DNA from: Acanthosepion esculentum
Taxonomy: Eukaryota; Mollusca; Cephalopoda; Sepiida; Sepiidae
Length of the DNA: 64,000 nucleotides
Assembly (NCBI GenBank): GCA_964036315.1
Contig: OZ038478.1
Span: 148,087,183-148,151,182 of the forward strand
Direction of reading: 5' to 3'
Below are positions 23,721-35,610 of this stretch, one piece after another (position 1 is the stretch's first letter; every line of letters starts with the position of its first letter). Both the position numbers and the translations under genes were made by a program. The notes below the pieces were generated by a model. The model saw only the letters and a program-made list of their open reading frames with translations. It did not search any database and was not told the DNA's origin.

Positions 23721-24055
23721 AATAAACAGAAAACAGTTAAATCCTTCAGCTCATGTTTTTGAAGGCGTACAACACACAGATCCCTCTCATGGACTAATCA
23801 CAATCGAAATAACATTCTTTTTAAAAATGTTTCCTGAATATAACACGATTATTTTGCCAGACTTTGAATTATGACATTGTATCCTCCACATATGTTCTGA
23901 CTTATTTTTCAACCACCTGATGAATCTTCTGAAATTTAGCTTTGATAAACCAATGAATTTGTATATAACCACGTGCAATAAATAAATTCTACATTACTTT
24001 AATAAAGTCCCTTAGATGAAGAAACGCATCGGCTAAGTATAGTTTTCTTCGTGTC
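23597..24055 (+). repeat. Right inverted repeat / 3' end of the Penelope-like element
   Basis: The inverted partner of 21845-22325. It starts inside the last coding segment and runs to the 3' end of the element, directly followed by a TA tract from 24068. Confidence 0.85.
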
Positions 24056-24063
24056 TCTTTTCA

Positions 24064-24067
<4 letters not shown>

Positions 24068-24154
<87 letters not shown>
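24068..24154. repeat. (TA)n microsatellite
   Basis: About 87 bases of TA at the 3' end of the Penelope-like element. Confidence 0.98.
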
Positions 24155-24156
<2 letters not shown>

Positions 24157-24760
24157 CCTTGAATTATATAACTAAAGGACATTACAACTTGATCACTGAA
24201 CGTTAAAATGATTGCCCTTTCCCACAAATTGACACTAATCAATTCTCTTCAGTCTAAAAGGGAAGAGAAATTATTGGCGAACAAAGGCTAACCGAAATCT
24301 GGAAGTAAAATCCACAAATATCTAAGTCGGCATTCTTGTATTTTCTTAATGTCTGTAAAAAGTACATGACTTTGTCATTTAATACAATCTTTGAGAATTT
24401 CTCGAAATATATATTTCAGGGATATTTTCAGTTAAAACTGTTTAATCAGATAATATATATGCACAAAAAAAATTCACATATGTTTAGGAAATACTTGTAA
24501 AAATATAAAATTGCTTTTTTAATTTGAAAAGAATTACTGAATGTATATTTAAAATGTTACTGAAGCCTATTAAATAACATTAAGAATTGGAGAAAAGTAC
24601 TGAAAAAATCGTATATACACTACGTGAAAAGGAATTGTCGATAATTTTGGCGAAAGTACAGCAAACATTGCACATCGCTTTTTTGTGAACATTTATTTTT
24701 CATATATGATTTAATTATGAGGAAAATATATATGTTTGGATTATCATTGTTATTTTGTGA

Positions 24761-24820
<60 letters not shown>

Positions 24821-25500
24821 AGAGAGAGAGAGAGTACGATGCGGTTATAAATTAAAATTAAAATATTATTTTTAAATTTACAAATGTAAAGATAAATGTA
24901 AACGAAAATTTATATTAATTAAGAATTTAAAAATAATTGCGCATTTCATTTCCAGTATGTTTATCATAGTAAGGTAGGTTTGTCAATCTGCTGGGATTCT
25001 TGCGTTATATTGAGAAATGTATTCTCAAGGAAAGCATTTTGACCAGATCACCTTTTTATTCACTTCACAGTGAATATTATTTTTGTTTACATTCCTTAAA
25101 TAAAACATAGGCAAGTTCCTTGCCACCGAGTGAGTCATTGGTCGCAAATACTACCAAACTAGTATAGAGGTGGAAACCAAAAACCCCAGTAGGTAAATGT
25201 AGGAGAAGATGAAATGTACGGAATCGATAATTACTAAGAATTCTTATTTTTAGCTTTTGGACATCCTTAAGGGCTGCCAATCCTGAAAGATGGCTGGAGA
25301 TTGCGAAAAATTAATGAATGCTGTTAGATACCTTAAGGCTTAGTGAAACTAATATTAGGTATTTGTTTCACTTATGTGTCCTTGAATTTTTGCTGGAATA
25401 CGGAAAGAAACTAAATAAAGATTTAAAACTGAGATAAATATAATTGTCTCCTTTATGCTATTAATCTGCAACCCAATTTCAAGCATTTTTCTTAAAGTAT
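24155..25500. other. AT-rich DNA, no gene recognised
   Basis: Includes the TA/AG tract at 24761-24834. A minus-strand frame at 25077-25280 has no recognisable motif. Confidence 0.4.
24761..24834. repeat. Compound (TA)n(AG)n microsatellite
   Basis: TA to 24817 followed by eight AG units. Confidence 0.97.
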
Positions 25501-25504
25501 TTAT

Positions 25505-25620
25505 TGGCGTATGGCCACATAATATTCAAGCACCAGTTCTAGTATGATCACCGAAGTTAAGCAACGTCGACAGCATGAGAATACAAGATACTGTAAGCTT
25601 GGATGTACGTGTGCTCTACT
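25505..25620 (+). rRNA. 5S rRNA pseudogene or 5S-derived SINE head
   Basis: The stretch CACCAGTTCTAGTATGATCA followed by CCGAAGTTAAGCAACGTCGA (25530-25570) matches metazoan 5S rRNA from the middle of helix III through the internal control region (consensus CACCAGTTCTCGTCCGATCA / CCGAAGTTAAGCAACGTCGG). The upstream bases 25505-25530 (GGCGTATGGCCACA...) match the 5' part loosely. Downstream, only GTAAGCTTGGATG (compare AGTACTTGGATGG) is still recognisable. It is too diverged to be a working 5S gene. It could be an isolated pseudogene or the promoter head of a 5S-type SINE. Confidence 0.65.
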
Positions 25621-25689
25621 GGCTAATGGCACGGAATTGTTCATCGAAGTTACGAAGTTCTGATCGTTTTGATGAGAAAAGAACTCCCG

Positions 25690-26222
25690 AATTTGTAGCA
25701 AACTCCATATGGTGGTCTTCATCAATGCCCTAAGGAAGTAGTTCTATCCAGGGTTGAGGAATTGGTAGTTGGAAGACCATATATCTGGCAACATGAATCT
25801 ACACCATTCCACACAAGCAGGAGAACCCAGTAATGGCCATCAGACAATCTCTGTGACTGCATCAGCCCTTCCCTCTGGCCACCTACCTCCCCAGGCGGCA
25901 ACTCCCTTAGTTATTATGTGTGGGGCGCAGTTGAGTGAGATCCCCAAAAAACCCTTGTAACACCAAAAATAAGCTGAAGGCAATAGTTATGGCAGGATGC
26001 ACCAACTTAAACAAGTAGACAGTCCAGAAGAGATGCAGAAGATTCTGAATTCGTCTGGAGGTCGTGGTTGAAACGAATGGCGATTTCATTGAATAAATTT
26101 ACTCTTTAGTATTTTAAGATATATTTGTGTAATTTGGAAAATATATCTGTTAAATTGAGATATCAATGTTATTTTAATTTTTGCGTAATTTAGACGACAA
26201 TATATCTATCGCACCCTCTATA
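25690..26222 (+). pseudogene. Mariner-family transposase C-terminal fragment with 3' end
   Basis: The plus strand in changing frames reads VVGRPYIWQHESTPFHTSRR (consensus GRPYVWQQDSAP.HTS; the catalytic D is E here), LSYYVWGAVE (consensus NPLDYYVWG), NTKNKLKAIVMAG and CRRF.IRLEVVVETNGDFIE, the ordered C-terminal motifs of a mariner subgroup common in molluscs and arthropods. The fragment ends in an AT-rich stretch closing with CGCACCCTCTATA near 26222, a plausible terminal repeat. The N-terminal half is missing; the sequence upstream is the 5S-like segment. Dead. Confidence 0.65.
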
Positions 26223-28230
26223 CATCAGACAATGAGAAAAATTGTAATTTACTAATGTTTTCCTTAAAAGACATCCTATCGGGTGGCATTTAAGCTAGCT
26301 TCTCCTGCAGACTCTTGATTGGGCCTTCATCGCAATCGTTAGGGAAGAGTAGATGCGATAAGCAATAAACTTCAGAAGAAATCAAAATTGATCGCTGCAT
26401 TTTATTGCATAAGCTTACCTTTTAAAATATCAACGATAATTCTTCTACCGCCAATCAATTTAAGGATATTTTGATTTAAGTAGGTCTTTAGATTCCGGAC
26501 AAACAATTATTTTTATTTCATGGGCGACTTTTGCTGAATTTCAAAATTAATTTCGATTATTCCCAAATGTATTTTCAATTGATAAAAATTCTTACCGAAT
26601 GAAATAATCCTCGCAAAAAATTCACTTAAAACTCGCCGAAAAACATCGCATTAAAGAAAAACTTAGGAATCTAAAATTCCAGTATTCCGGGTCTAGATCT
26701 GTCCCAGATTGTTAATTTATTAATGGAGACGGCCTGATTCCAGAATGATATGATATGTGAGACTACGGCCTCTAGGATTAAAGTTGAAATCTAGGACATT
26801 TTTATTTGAAAAATTTTAATTTGAGAACTTGATTTTTTTATTTTAACATGAGCTATTGAAAGATAGAGAGCTGTGTCCCTTTAATAGTTTTATCAATAGA
26901 GACCAAGATGGCGGAATCCGAATACAATAGCAGTAATAAAAACTCGGTAAAGTACTCGAGGTTCTAATCAATCACACGACATCCTCTCGGACAAAGTCAG
27001 CGCTACCACCGATGTTTTAACGGCCATGACTGAAGTTATCTCTCAAGCTCTAGATAAGTATGGCTAAGCTCGGGTTGAGGTTTTAGATATCTTGAATGTA
27101 TTCAACAGATGTTTGTATTCTTCGAAAATTCCAGGCCAACTCCAGGACGAATATTTGGTTTAATGCACTCATTCCTAACAAATGAAGTTCGTGTTGAACG
27201 TGCTCACTTCTAGATCCTTTCAAACGACCGTGGGGTCCACAAGAGCGCTCTAACCTTTGATGACTCTGTTCTGATTTTCATTAGAGATTTCCGCAATGTC
27301 ATAAGTTCCTAGTTAGAAACATATACGGTTGACAGTAACATTTAATCCTACCTCAGTAGCAAATCTGACAGAGATGACAAAATGGATAGCGAAATTGGGA
27401 GAGATAGGAAAGGACGAAATTTATAAATATCTACAAAGGACAGGGAATTGTGAGGAGTCCTGATAACTAACGCCCTAAATGGACACGACCTATAGAAAAA
27501 GAAAGATTTGGAAGCGATTAACTTGTTAGCGTTGAAATATAATGAGATCAAACTGATTAAACTACTTTGTCTTTCGATTGCTTAAACTTAGGATTTACTT
27601 GTATAGTGTGTTACCTATTCAAACAAATATGGTTAGATAATATAGATTACTTTATTGAAATATTTTCCACATATTTTTATGTTACAAAAGGAATCAAACT
27701 TTCTTTTTTCCTAAATCAATACGTATAATTCACATGTGAATATAATGGGTAGGGTCTAGCACAAGGAAACATTGAGAATACCTTGAATACTATTTTTTGT
27801 AATCTAAAATATATGAATTCTATACGTAAGGAAATACGAATAATGCTATTGAATACTTTCGCTCGGATACTGAATGTGAAGCAACATCTTCCTTAACACT
27901 GTTTATGTGCTGATTTCATATTTTTATCCTAGTTGCTAAAACTTACGAAAGTTATATTCCAACAGAAAAGACAAACAGCTGTTTCAGTCATCTTTGGAGG
28001 TTTCAAGAAGTAATCAGGAAAGTTTTCCTGAGATTTTCGTCTTTTTGAATATCGTTAAAAAAAAAGAAGAAAATAATAAACAATGATATTTCTATTCAAA
28101 TTTCCGCAGAGATAAATCCCAAACACACACATATACACATAATATAACGCAAAAGCTGTCTGTAGAAAGCAAAGTACTGCACTTCTCTTTTTCTTGTATG
28201 GTTTATTCTACCATTTAAAACTAAAATATA
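26223..28230. other. AT-rich DNA with a possible unrecognised decayed coding region
   Basis: The region 26900-27330 on the plus strand has protein-like stretches in changing frames (for example LDILNVFNRCLYSSKIPGQL and SALTFDDSVLIFIRDFRNVI), but I could not place them in a family. The remainder shows no feature. Confidence 0.3.
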
Positions 28231-28232
28231 TA

Positions 28233-29811
28233 CAGTACAAAACGAAATTATTCGTGCACGCATCAATTTTAAATATTTTATCCATTTCTCAGAAAATAAT
28301 TCCTGTATTATGACGATATATTACATGCTAATAAACACAAAAAATGAATATAAACTCAGTTTTCAGAACAATAGGTTAAATACAAGAATTTTGACTGGAG
28401 AATTATTCAAAATAGCAAATGACAAAATTATTCATACAGTATGACAAATAGAAAAAATGAACGATTTTCACAATATAATTAATTCAATAGCATAACTTTT
28501 CACCTTTGTAACTTGCTGCAATCGTATTCTAATGAAATTTATGACATTTGAACACGTTTTCCCTGGGATTTTCTTCCGTTCCTCAATGGTTAAACTTTCT
28601 AATTCCCGAAAGATTTTGGTACCGAGGATTAATTCGAACATTCAATTCTTGCCATAGATTTTCATTAGGAGTCATGTCCGGAATCACTAATGGTCATGAT
28701 CGAAGTGTCATCTTCTTTTTCTGAAGTTCTGCAGTCACTGATTTTGGCGTATATTTCGGATCACTATCTTGCTGGAAAGTAAATCCCCGACTTAGATGAA
28801 GATTTTGCGCTGATATTGTAGAAATTTGATATAGTCTGCAAATGTTAGTATTCCTCTTATAGCAATTAATTATCCTTTCCCCCTTGAGCTAAAACAGCCG
28901 CAAAAAATCATCGAGTCGTATCCATGTTTTAATGTTGCTACTGTATTCTTAGGGAGGAAAGCCTCACCTTTCTTGCGTAAATCTTCTGTCCATCATTATA
29001 CTCCAAATGGTCAATTTTGCTTATAAATCCAGAGAACTTGTTCGAAAAAGAAAATTTCTTTGCCCAATAACGTTTTGGCAAAATTAAAATGAGCAACAAT
29101 GTAACCTAGTTTGTCGTATTGTTCTAGAACTTACACTGGTACCTATTGTATCCAAAATTTGGCGATGTCATTCAAAACAACTCTTGGATTTTTATTACGT
29201 TCGCGACACAGTTTTCGTTCAGTTCACCGTGACGATGTTGGTTTTCTTCCACAACAGGAAAATTCTCTGTCGTGCTAAGCTGTTTAACATTTTTCATAAC
29301 ATACTGTTCTGTAAATCTAGGGGTAGCTAACCGATTTGAATAATGTTCTAACGATTTTCCGACTTATGGAAGTTAATAATTTTCTGTCTCAAGTCAACGC
29401 TAAGTTCCTTTGTTTTCTCCATGGTGTTGTTAACGTAAGAATAGCAGTGGTGAAACTCTATGCACAACGTGATGTTCTTTGCTGGAATTATCAGGAAGAT
29501 TCTGCTAAATAAATAGTCTAGAAAGCTTCACCGATAAAATGATTATGTAAATTACTTATACTTACACGGATCAATAAATTTCAAAAGATATGATATTTTC
29601 TAGTGTACGAATAATTACGTCTTTTCTTAATTTACATAATTCGCCTGTCACATTTGTTGTATTTAACCTATTGTCCTGAAAATAAAGTTTTGTATTTCTT
29701 TTTGCGCTGATTAAAATATTAAAAAAAACCTGACCTCATACGGGCATTAGATTCTGAGAAATGGATAAAGATCTTCAAAATTGATGGGTGTACGGATTTT
29801 GTCGTTGACTA
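28233..29811 (-). mobile_element. Tc1-type transposon with long IR/DR ends, decayed
   Basis: Inverted repeats of about 210 bases (28233-28445 and about 29598-29811) share blocks such as CATCAATTTT, TTATCCATTTCTCAGAA and ACAATAGGTTAAATACAA. Each repeat holds an outer and an inner copy of an AAATTATTCRT-type motif (left: 28244 and about 28424; right: about 29790 and 29610), the IR/DR arrangement known from Sleeping Beauty-like Tc1 elements. A decayed transposase lies between them. The left end is TA then CAGTACAAAACG. Confidence 0.8.
28500..29422 (-). pseudogene. Tc1-like transposase, decayed (IR/DR element)
   Basis: The start codon at 29422 opens MEKTKELSVDLRQKIINFHK, the standard N-terminal helix-turn-helix start of fish- and mollusc-type Tc1 transposases. 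After a stop, RQRIFLLWKK..IVTVN and KSKSC continue the second DNA-binding domain. Near 28720-28780 the strand reads GFTFQQDSDPKYT (second catalytic Asp), and near 28640-28690 LVIPDMTPNENLWQELNVRI (third catalytic residue region). The many stops and shifts show an old insertion. Confidence 0.75.
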
Positions 29812-29954
29812 TATAAGTGCGAATCTTTAGACAAAAACTATTAGTACTAACATTACAAGGCGCTTTCCTTTCCCCGAATTGCGCTCTCTCGGTCATTGTC
29901 ATGTTTATTTACAGAATAAGTACGTAAGAATTCGCCTGCCTTTAACCGATGGAT

Positions 29955-30045
29955 TAGGGGGAAATCTCTGACTATTGCCGAATCAGTCGGGTTATGATCC
30001 CGGCTTGAAGCAGTCGGATGTCTAACCAGACTAAGGAGCTGTGAT
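29955..30045 (-). repeat. tRNA-derived SINE head, degenerate (Lys-type pattern)
   Basis: The minus strand reads CTGGTTAGACATCCGACTGC and further GCCGGGATCATAACCC. The first resembles the D arm plus anticodon stem of tRNA-Lys-like SINE heads (TTGGTTAGAGCATCCGACT); the second is a decayed B-box. The 3' body is not recognised. Confidence 0.4.
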
Positions 30046-30073
30046 ACAGCGAAACAGTCTTTCTGTGGATGAC

Positions 30074-30076
<3 letters not shown>

Positions 30077-30155
<79 letters not shown>
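30077..30155. repeat. (TA)n microsatellite
   Basis: About 78 bases of TA. Confidence 0.98.
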
Positions 30156-30159
<4 letters not shown>

Positions 30160-30431
30160 TATATTAATGGGGGTGTTTGTAATGGTGGCTGAATGCTTTT
30201 ATCTGTGTATGCCTGTCTACTAGGGCGATTAACTCATCTCTGATTCAGACGCCTGCACAGATAGAGTTCTTATCGTCCAGCACCCACAGAGCCGACCTGT
30301 TGTTTGGACTTAAACTATACTGCGCAGACATTAGTTATAGTTTCTGGAAGAGAACGCATTTTATGGCGAGATCAACAGTCTGGACAAAACCAATACGCAC
30401 AGACACTCGGTCATGATATTTTATCAGAAAC

Positions 30432-30538
<107 letters not shown>

Positions 30539-31082
30539 AAATATTTGATATATATCATACTGATCACTAAAGAAAAAAGGATCTGTACGTTCGTAAATAT
30601 ACACTGCTGATCAATTGATCTAAAATTGATGGGAATACTTGTTAATTTAATCTAAACTGATTTAAATTCGTCATTATCTCAAATTGCTACTAGTTATGTG
30701 CTATAAAATGATATAACAATTTAGTAATATTATACTCGATGTAAAATCTGTTTGTACAGTGAATGATGTTTAATCGCTGCAGGTATATATACAACAAACA
30801 TCATCCAATATAAAATAATACAACTTCATTATTCTTACACGAAATGTCGTCGTAGAATCTGAACATTATCTTTTGATTTTTATTTGAATGGATGCATATA
30901 GACCATTTCTTGATATTTCCTGACAGAAGTAATCGATAAGTTTGTCGTCTAAACATGCTTAAAATTGTCTCACCATCAGGCAAAATACAAATAATAGGTC
31001 AAAATACTTGCGGATGTTGGGATTCTACAATTAACTTTGCAATGCAAACAAACAGGAATAAAGATTCTATAGGTAATTTATT

Positions 31083-31086
<4 letters not shown>

Positions 31087-31167
<81 letters not shown>
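31087..31167. repeat. (TA)n microsatellite
   Basis: About 80 bases of TA. Confidence 0.98.
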
Positions 31168-31174
<7 letters not shown>

Positions 31175-31284
31175 TTGCACAATGTAAGGGAAGTAGGTTA
31201 ATTTAAAAAATATTTATTTTATATTTCGGATAAATATCAAGCAAAATAAAATGAAAGGCAAAGCGAAAGACCTTCTGTGTTTAC

Positions 31285-31288
<4 letters not shown>

Positions 31289-31346
<58 letters not shown>

Positions 31347-31401
31347 ATGTGCGCGTGTGTGTCTGTGTGTGAGCGTCTGTGTGTTTGTGTGTCTGTGTGT
31401 G
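31289..31401. repeat. Compound (TA)n(TG)n microsatellite
   Basis: TA to 31326, then TG/GT repeats with C, G and A interruptions. Confidence 0.96.
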
Positions 31402-31499
31402 TTCCGCATTGAATTATAAATAGCAAGTTTTCCATATCATAAATCACTATGGAATGTTATTATGCTTACAGTATATGCATAAATCATTATAGTAGATTG

Positions 31500-31548
31500 C
31501 AGCTTAATATTATACTTGTAGCTTAATATTATACTTGTAGCTTAATAT
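31500..31548. repeat. Short tandem repeat, 20-bp unit, about 2.5 copies
   Basis: The unit AGCTTAATATTATACTTGT occurs twice, followed by a partial third copy. Confidence 0.9.
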
Positions 31549-32784
31549 ATACCCATGTATAGGATTGGTGTATACGGAATAAATTCCAGTAACCAAAAAT
31601 ACTATTCTTAAAAGTGTGTTTAGTACAGAGTAGAGCAGATATAATTTATTCGAAAATTATAGCATAAATATATTATAAAATCACTGCAAAATAGCCATTT
31701 TGCTTCATCACTTCAGGTGTCATATTAGGTGATTGTGTTGTATGTAGAATAAGGGTTTAGAAGGTTCCAATTCACCAAACACCCCTCGCTACATAATGAG
31801 CAAACAAAATACAAGTATATGAGACCACAAAAGCTTGACAACGAACCTTTGTTATAGTAATTAATGCCTTAGTCTTAGGTTTCAACTAAAATATAAATCA
31901 TTCTGACTAATTAATATTAAATTTAACCTCAAAATTGAAAATAAAAATTAAAAATTGAAAATTAGCATTTTTAAATTTAAAATTTAATCTGTATTAATTT
32001 TAAAATATTATAACATTATATGAAGAAATTGTGGAAAAATATATTTTGTTATTTATGTTATTTTAATTGAAAGGCCAAAAACTCAGAATAAATGTTAAAA
32101 TCTAATATGGATGTACATCTTCGTTACAACTTACATTTGAAGTGGTGATTCGGTCGGTCTGAAATCTTGCAAAAGACAATACATACACCATCAGATTATA
32201 ATACACAAACACGTAGACATAGTTAGATATATAAACACTCAAAAACACCAAATAGATGTCCACGATCCTTATTTTAATAAAAGTGAAAGTATAGAAAGGT
32301 TTTATAATTAACACATGTTCTACAAATATTACATCACCAGGTTACTTTGGTTTAATTCCTGTTTTTAGTAAATTAATAATAGAACACATTCTGGTGTGTA
32401 AGCTTTAAAAATATAAGTTTAAATAAATAAGTGACTTACTTGAATTTAGTCAGAACTTAATCTAAATAACGATATTGTTAAAGTTAAAAAGAAGTATTCA
32501 ATCGCTTAGTCTGATCCATTTTTCATGGTGCCAATTTCCGTGGGAATTGCATTTATATTTTGATGACGACGCTAGATAGATTAAATATCTCAAGGGAGAA
32601 CTATTGAAATTTTCTCCTATATATCTCATGGCGTTGAATTCTCCATCAATTTTATACAAATGCTCACACACGTCCCCCACACAAACACGCACAAACACAC
32701 ACACACACACATCTATATATTCAAATACTTTAAAAACATACATAGTAATACGAGACAATAAAATTTTGTACTTGGTTGGTCACG

Positions 32785-33130
32785 GTGTCTTTAATTGGTA
32801 GCTCGCATATTGGTCATTTCTTTTTTGCTGATAACCGTACATGCTGTTTGATTAGAATTTATGTTTAGTCACTTCATCACACTTTCATTTACTACCTTCT
32901 GCAGGATTACATGTCGTTTCTTTTATATCTGAAATCAAGACTGCGTCATCTGCATATGTAATATTCTTAAGATTGGGGTGTCATCAATAATTAATCTTTC
33001 TGTTTCCCTCGGGTTTGCGCATGTTATTTGCACCAAGTATAATATCTGGATTATTCTAATATCTTTCGGAAAACATATACAATACGTAAGACGATGAATT
33101 TTATATCGCTGACGGTGCCACGAATCTTAC
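32785..33130 (-). pseudogene. LINE reverse transcriptase relic with YADD box, copy 5
   Basis: The minus strand near 32930-32990 reads NITYADDAVLISDIKET, an intact YADD catalytic box with its usual context (consensus N.RYADDTVLIA). It is preceded by DDTPILR (loop) and followed by LQKVVNESVMK and LNINSNQTACTVISKKE, that is, motif D and the VISK segment. A stop and a frameshift occur inside the segment. No endonuclease or upstream RT motif was found nearby, so this is a fragment. Confidence 0.7.
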
Positions 33131-33194
33131 ACACTAAGGATACTCTTTACTACTTCAAATATGAAAATGTATAAGCGTATATAATATTCTATTA

Positions 33195-33294
33195 ATATTT
33201 AGACATTCACGATAGTGCTGCTTAAACCAACAAATAATATCCTCAGAAATTAAAATTCATATATTGAGATATATGAATGATTTAGTCAGGATAT
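33195..33294. repeat. Direct repeat, unit 1 (about 100 bp)
   Basis: Matches 34188-34286 with about seven mismatches (for example TTTAGACATTCACGAT and AAATAATATCCTCAGAAATT are shared). Family unknown. Confidence 0.9.
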
Positions 33295-34187
33295 CCTGGA
33301 AATATGGAAGTGAATGTGCAACCTCAGTTCACAGATAGTAGCCTCTCGGTTTTGAGGAATACCAGAAATAATCAAATGACGCATGTATCAATCCGAATTC
33401 TGTTGAAATCTGTGAGAAATCAATGACAACCAGCTAATTTTTCAAGCCTGTCAAATATTTTGATATTGATTCCAACACTTACAAAACATTTATATTAATA
33501 GGCCTAAACATAAATGGATGTGAGCTTCCAAGGAATTTACTTACATTCTCGTCCTTCCAGAAGTAAGTATGTTGGATTTAAATATATTAAAATATGCTTT
33601 TGACAGCAATTTTTGTTCCATAATTGTAGACATATTTGCCAAAGTTTCTCTCACTATTGCTAAGTAGATTCTTCGTGAATATCTTCAGTAATGGGCAATG
33701 CTTTTAGAAATGTAAAATAAAATCAGTTTATTTAAATAATAGTTTTTTTTTGCGTTTGAATTGGTATTTTTAAATCTTTCCGCATATTACCGTTTGTAAT
33801 TGATTGAATGGTGATTTTCTAGGCGTAGCTTAGATGTGGCACAAGGTCGAAAGTAGGAGGCACACTGTGAGGATCGAAACCACTACTCAGTTTTAATTGT
33901 TCTAGCGTGACATGCATACTAACCATTACACTACACTAAAGTGCCTTGAGGCTGGCTGGCTGATTCGTTCCTTCTCAGTAATGATATATGTTCGTTCTTT
34001 CCCTCATATAAGCCTGTTCTCGAAATACATTACATTATCGATAACAATGATTAGCCAGAGTACTCTTGAATCATGTCTCTATATCAGACTTGCAAATGAA
34101 TACTGACTCTGCCTTTGATCACTGAATTATCTCTAATTCCTTGTCAATATAAAAAGAAAATCTACATTAATAACGTCATTGAATTAT
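33295..34187. other. AT-rich DNA between the direct repeats
   Basis: Contains the SINE at 33813-33945; nothing else recognised. Confidence 0.5.
33813..33945 (-). repeat. tRNA-derived SINE, copy 2
   Basis: The minus strand has a head with TAATGGTTAGTATGC (A-box-like) and GGTTTCGATCCTCAC (B-box-like), a body with TTTCGACCTTGTGCCACAT, and an end AAGCTACGCCTAGAAAATC. It is better preserved than the copy at 5278-5404. The CTTTCGACCTTGTGCCACAT segment resembles CTTTTGGCCTTGTGCCACAT in the 3' UTR of the LINE at 49970-57507. Confidence 0.75.
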
Positions 34188-34286
34188 TATTTAGACATTC
34201 ACGATAATGCTGCTTCAATCAACAAATAATATCCTCAGAAATTAAAATTCATATATTGGGATATATTAATGATGTAGACAGGATAT
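34188..34286. repeat. Direct repeat, unit 2 (about 99 bp)
   Basis: Partner of 33195-33294, in the same orientation, about 1 kb apart. Confidence 0.9.
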
Positions 34287-34349
34287 TTAAATAACGTGGA
34301 TAATTCTATAATATATTTAACAGATGTACTACAAGAAATGCAATATTTA

Positions 34350-35610
34350 CAAGGGTTGGACAAAATAATTGAAACACTTGAAAAATTCAAAGAACATTTA
34401 TTTAATATGGAGTTGGCCCTCCTTTAACCTCAAATACGGTTTAAATACGTCTAGGAATGGAATCATACAGTTACCTGACTTTATCCAGAGGAAGCTTCAG
34501 CCATTGTTCCATTAACAACTGCTCCAGCTCTTTAAGATGTCGTGTTTTGTCGAGGATAGCGGATTCTAACTTGTCGCTCCAGAATGTACCACAAATGTTC
34601 AATAGTATTGATATCTGGAGATTGGGGAGGCCACTCTATGTGTTATAGCTCAATGGCATGCTCTTTATACAAATTCTTAACCACTCAGGCGTTATGCATT
34701 ATCGTCTTCGAAAATGCAGTCAATATCAGGAATAAAGTCTGGGACATTGATGAACATGATCTCCCAAAATGTTCAGGTAACCTTTGTTGTTGATTCTACA
34801 ATGCAGGATAACTATTGGACTAAGACATTTCCATGATATGGCGGCCCAAACTATCACTGATCCACATTCATGCTTCGCTGTTGAAAGAAGAAAGTCAGGG
34901 TTGTAAGCTTCTTTGGCTTGCCTCCACACATAAACTCGGCCTAAAGTTGGAAAAAGAGAAAAACTGGACTCATCTGAGAATATGACTTCCTTCAATTGGT
35001 TTGCAGACCAGGCATTGTGATCTCTGCACCACTTCCACCACTTCTGAATGTTGCGAGTGGAGAGAAGAGGTTTCCTTACAGCGTTTCCTTCATGATATGT
35101 AGCTTTATGGAGCGCAGGACGAACAGTTTTAGTAGAAACTGAACTATTCAGATGGTTATTCAACTCAGCAGTCACTTTGGCCGCAGTAGTTTGATGATTT
35201 TTGCCACATTGTGTTTCAATGCACGTTGGTCCCTGTCAGTAAGCTAGCAAGTCCGGCCTGAATTGCTACTGTTGCTAGAGGTTTTGCACTGTTTCTCGAA
35301 TTGCGTCATAGTTCTTGATATGGTAACTCTTGTAAAACCAAAAAGTTCAGCAACGTTAGTGATCGAGGCTCCTGCCATGCGAGCTCCAACAATTTGCCCT
35401 TTTTCAAACTCGGAGAGGTCATGCATTTAGCTTAAATTTTACTAAATTCTAAAAATAAATTAAACAAAGACAGTAAATTAGATAAATAAATGTATTTACA
35501 ATAGATATAACCTGGAATTACAAAGTTTTAGTTAAGCTTCTTAATATAATAGGTCTTTGAAATATAGGAGTGGAATTTGCACCTGTTCTAATTGTTTTGT
35601 CCAACCCCTG
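34350..35610 (-). mobile_element. Tc1-type transposon, near full length, decayed
   Basis: The left end CAAGGGTTGGACAAAATAAT and the complement of the right end CAGGGGTTGGACAAAACAAT form inverted repeats of about 30 bases, each next to TA. The 1261-bp body encodes a whole but interrupted Tc1 transposase on the minus strand. Size and layout fit an autonomous-type element. Confidence 0.9.
34400..35426 (-). pseudogene. Tc1 transposase, interrupted
   Basis: The N-terminus (35244-35426) reads MHDLSEFEKGQIVGARMAGA and then a helix-turn-helix (ITNVAELFGFTRVTISRTM). After a frameshift, 34726-35175 holds the second DNA-binding domain, NIQKWWKWCRDH, and VIFSDESSFSLFP with the first catalytic Asp. The next part (about 34695) reads CIFEDDNA followed by a stop where the family has FQDDNAPCH. 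The C-terminus (34400-34640) has [15 protein letters not shown] (catalytic Glu) and ends VKGGPTPY-like. At least one frameshift and several stops: a dead copy. Confidence 0.85.

Larger units (their letters stand above)
21845..24055 (+). mobile_element. Penelope-like element with inverted terminal copies
   Basis: A plus-strand core (about 22380-23700) encodes pieces of a Penelope-type reverse transcriptase and of the C-terminal region that follows the GIY-YIG part. It is flanked by inverted repeats of about 460-480 bases (21845-22325 and 23597-24055). The right repeat is the 3' end of the element, including the last coding part; the left repeat is a minus-strand copy of the same end. Penelope-like elements are known for such terminal repeats in direct or inverted orientation. 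The element is decayed. Confidence 0.7.

Noticed and set aside
26900..27330. LINE reverse transcriptase relic
   Set aside because: Some protein-like words can be read on the plus strand, but no ordered set of RT motifs was found.
33195..34286. LTR retrotransposon with 100-bp LTRs
   Set aside because: No TG...CA ends, primer binding site, polypurine tract or gag/pol motif between the repeats.
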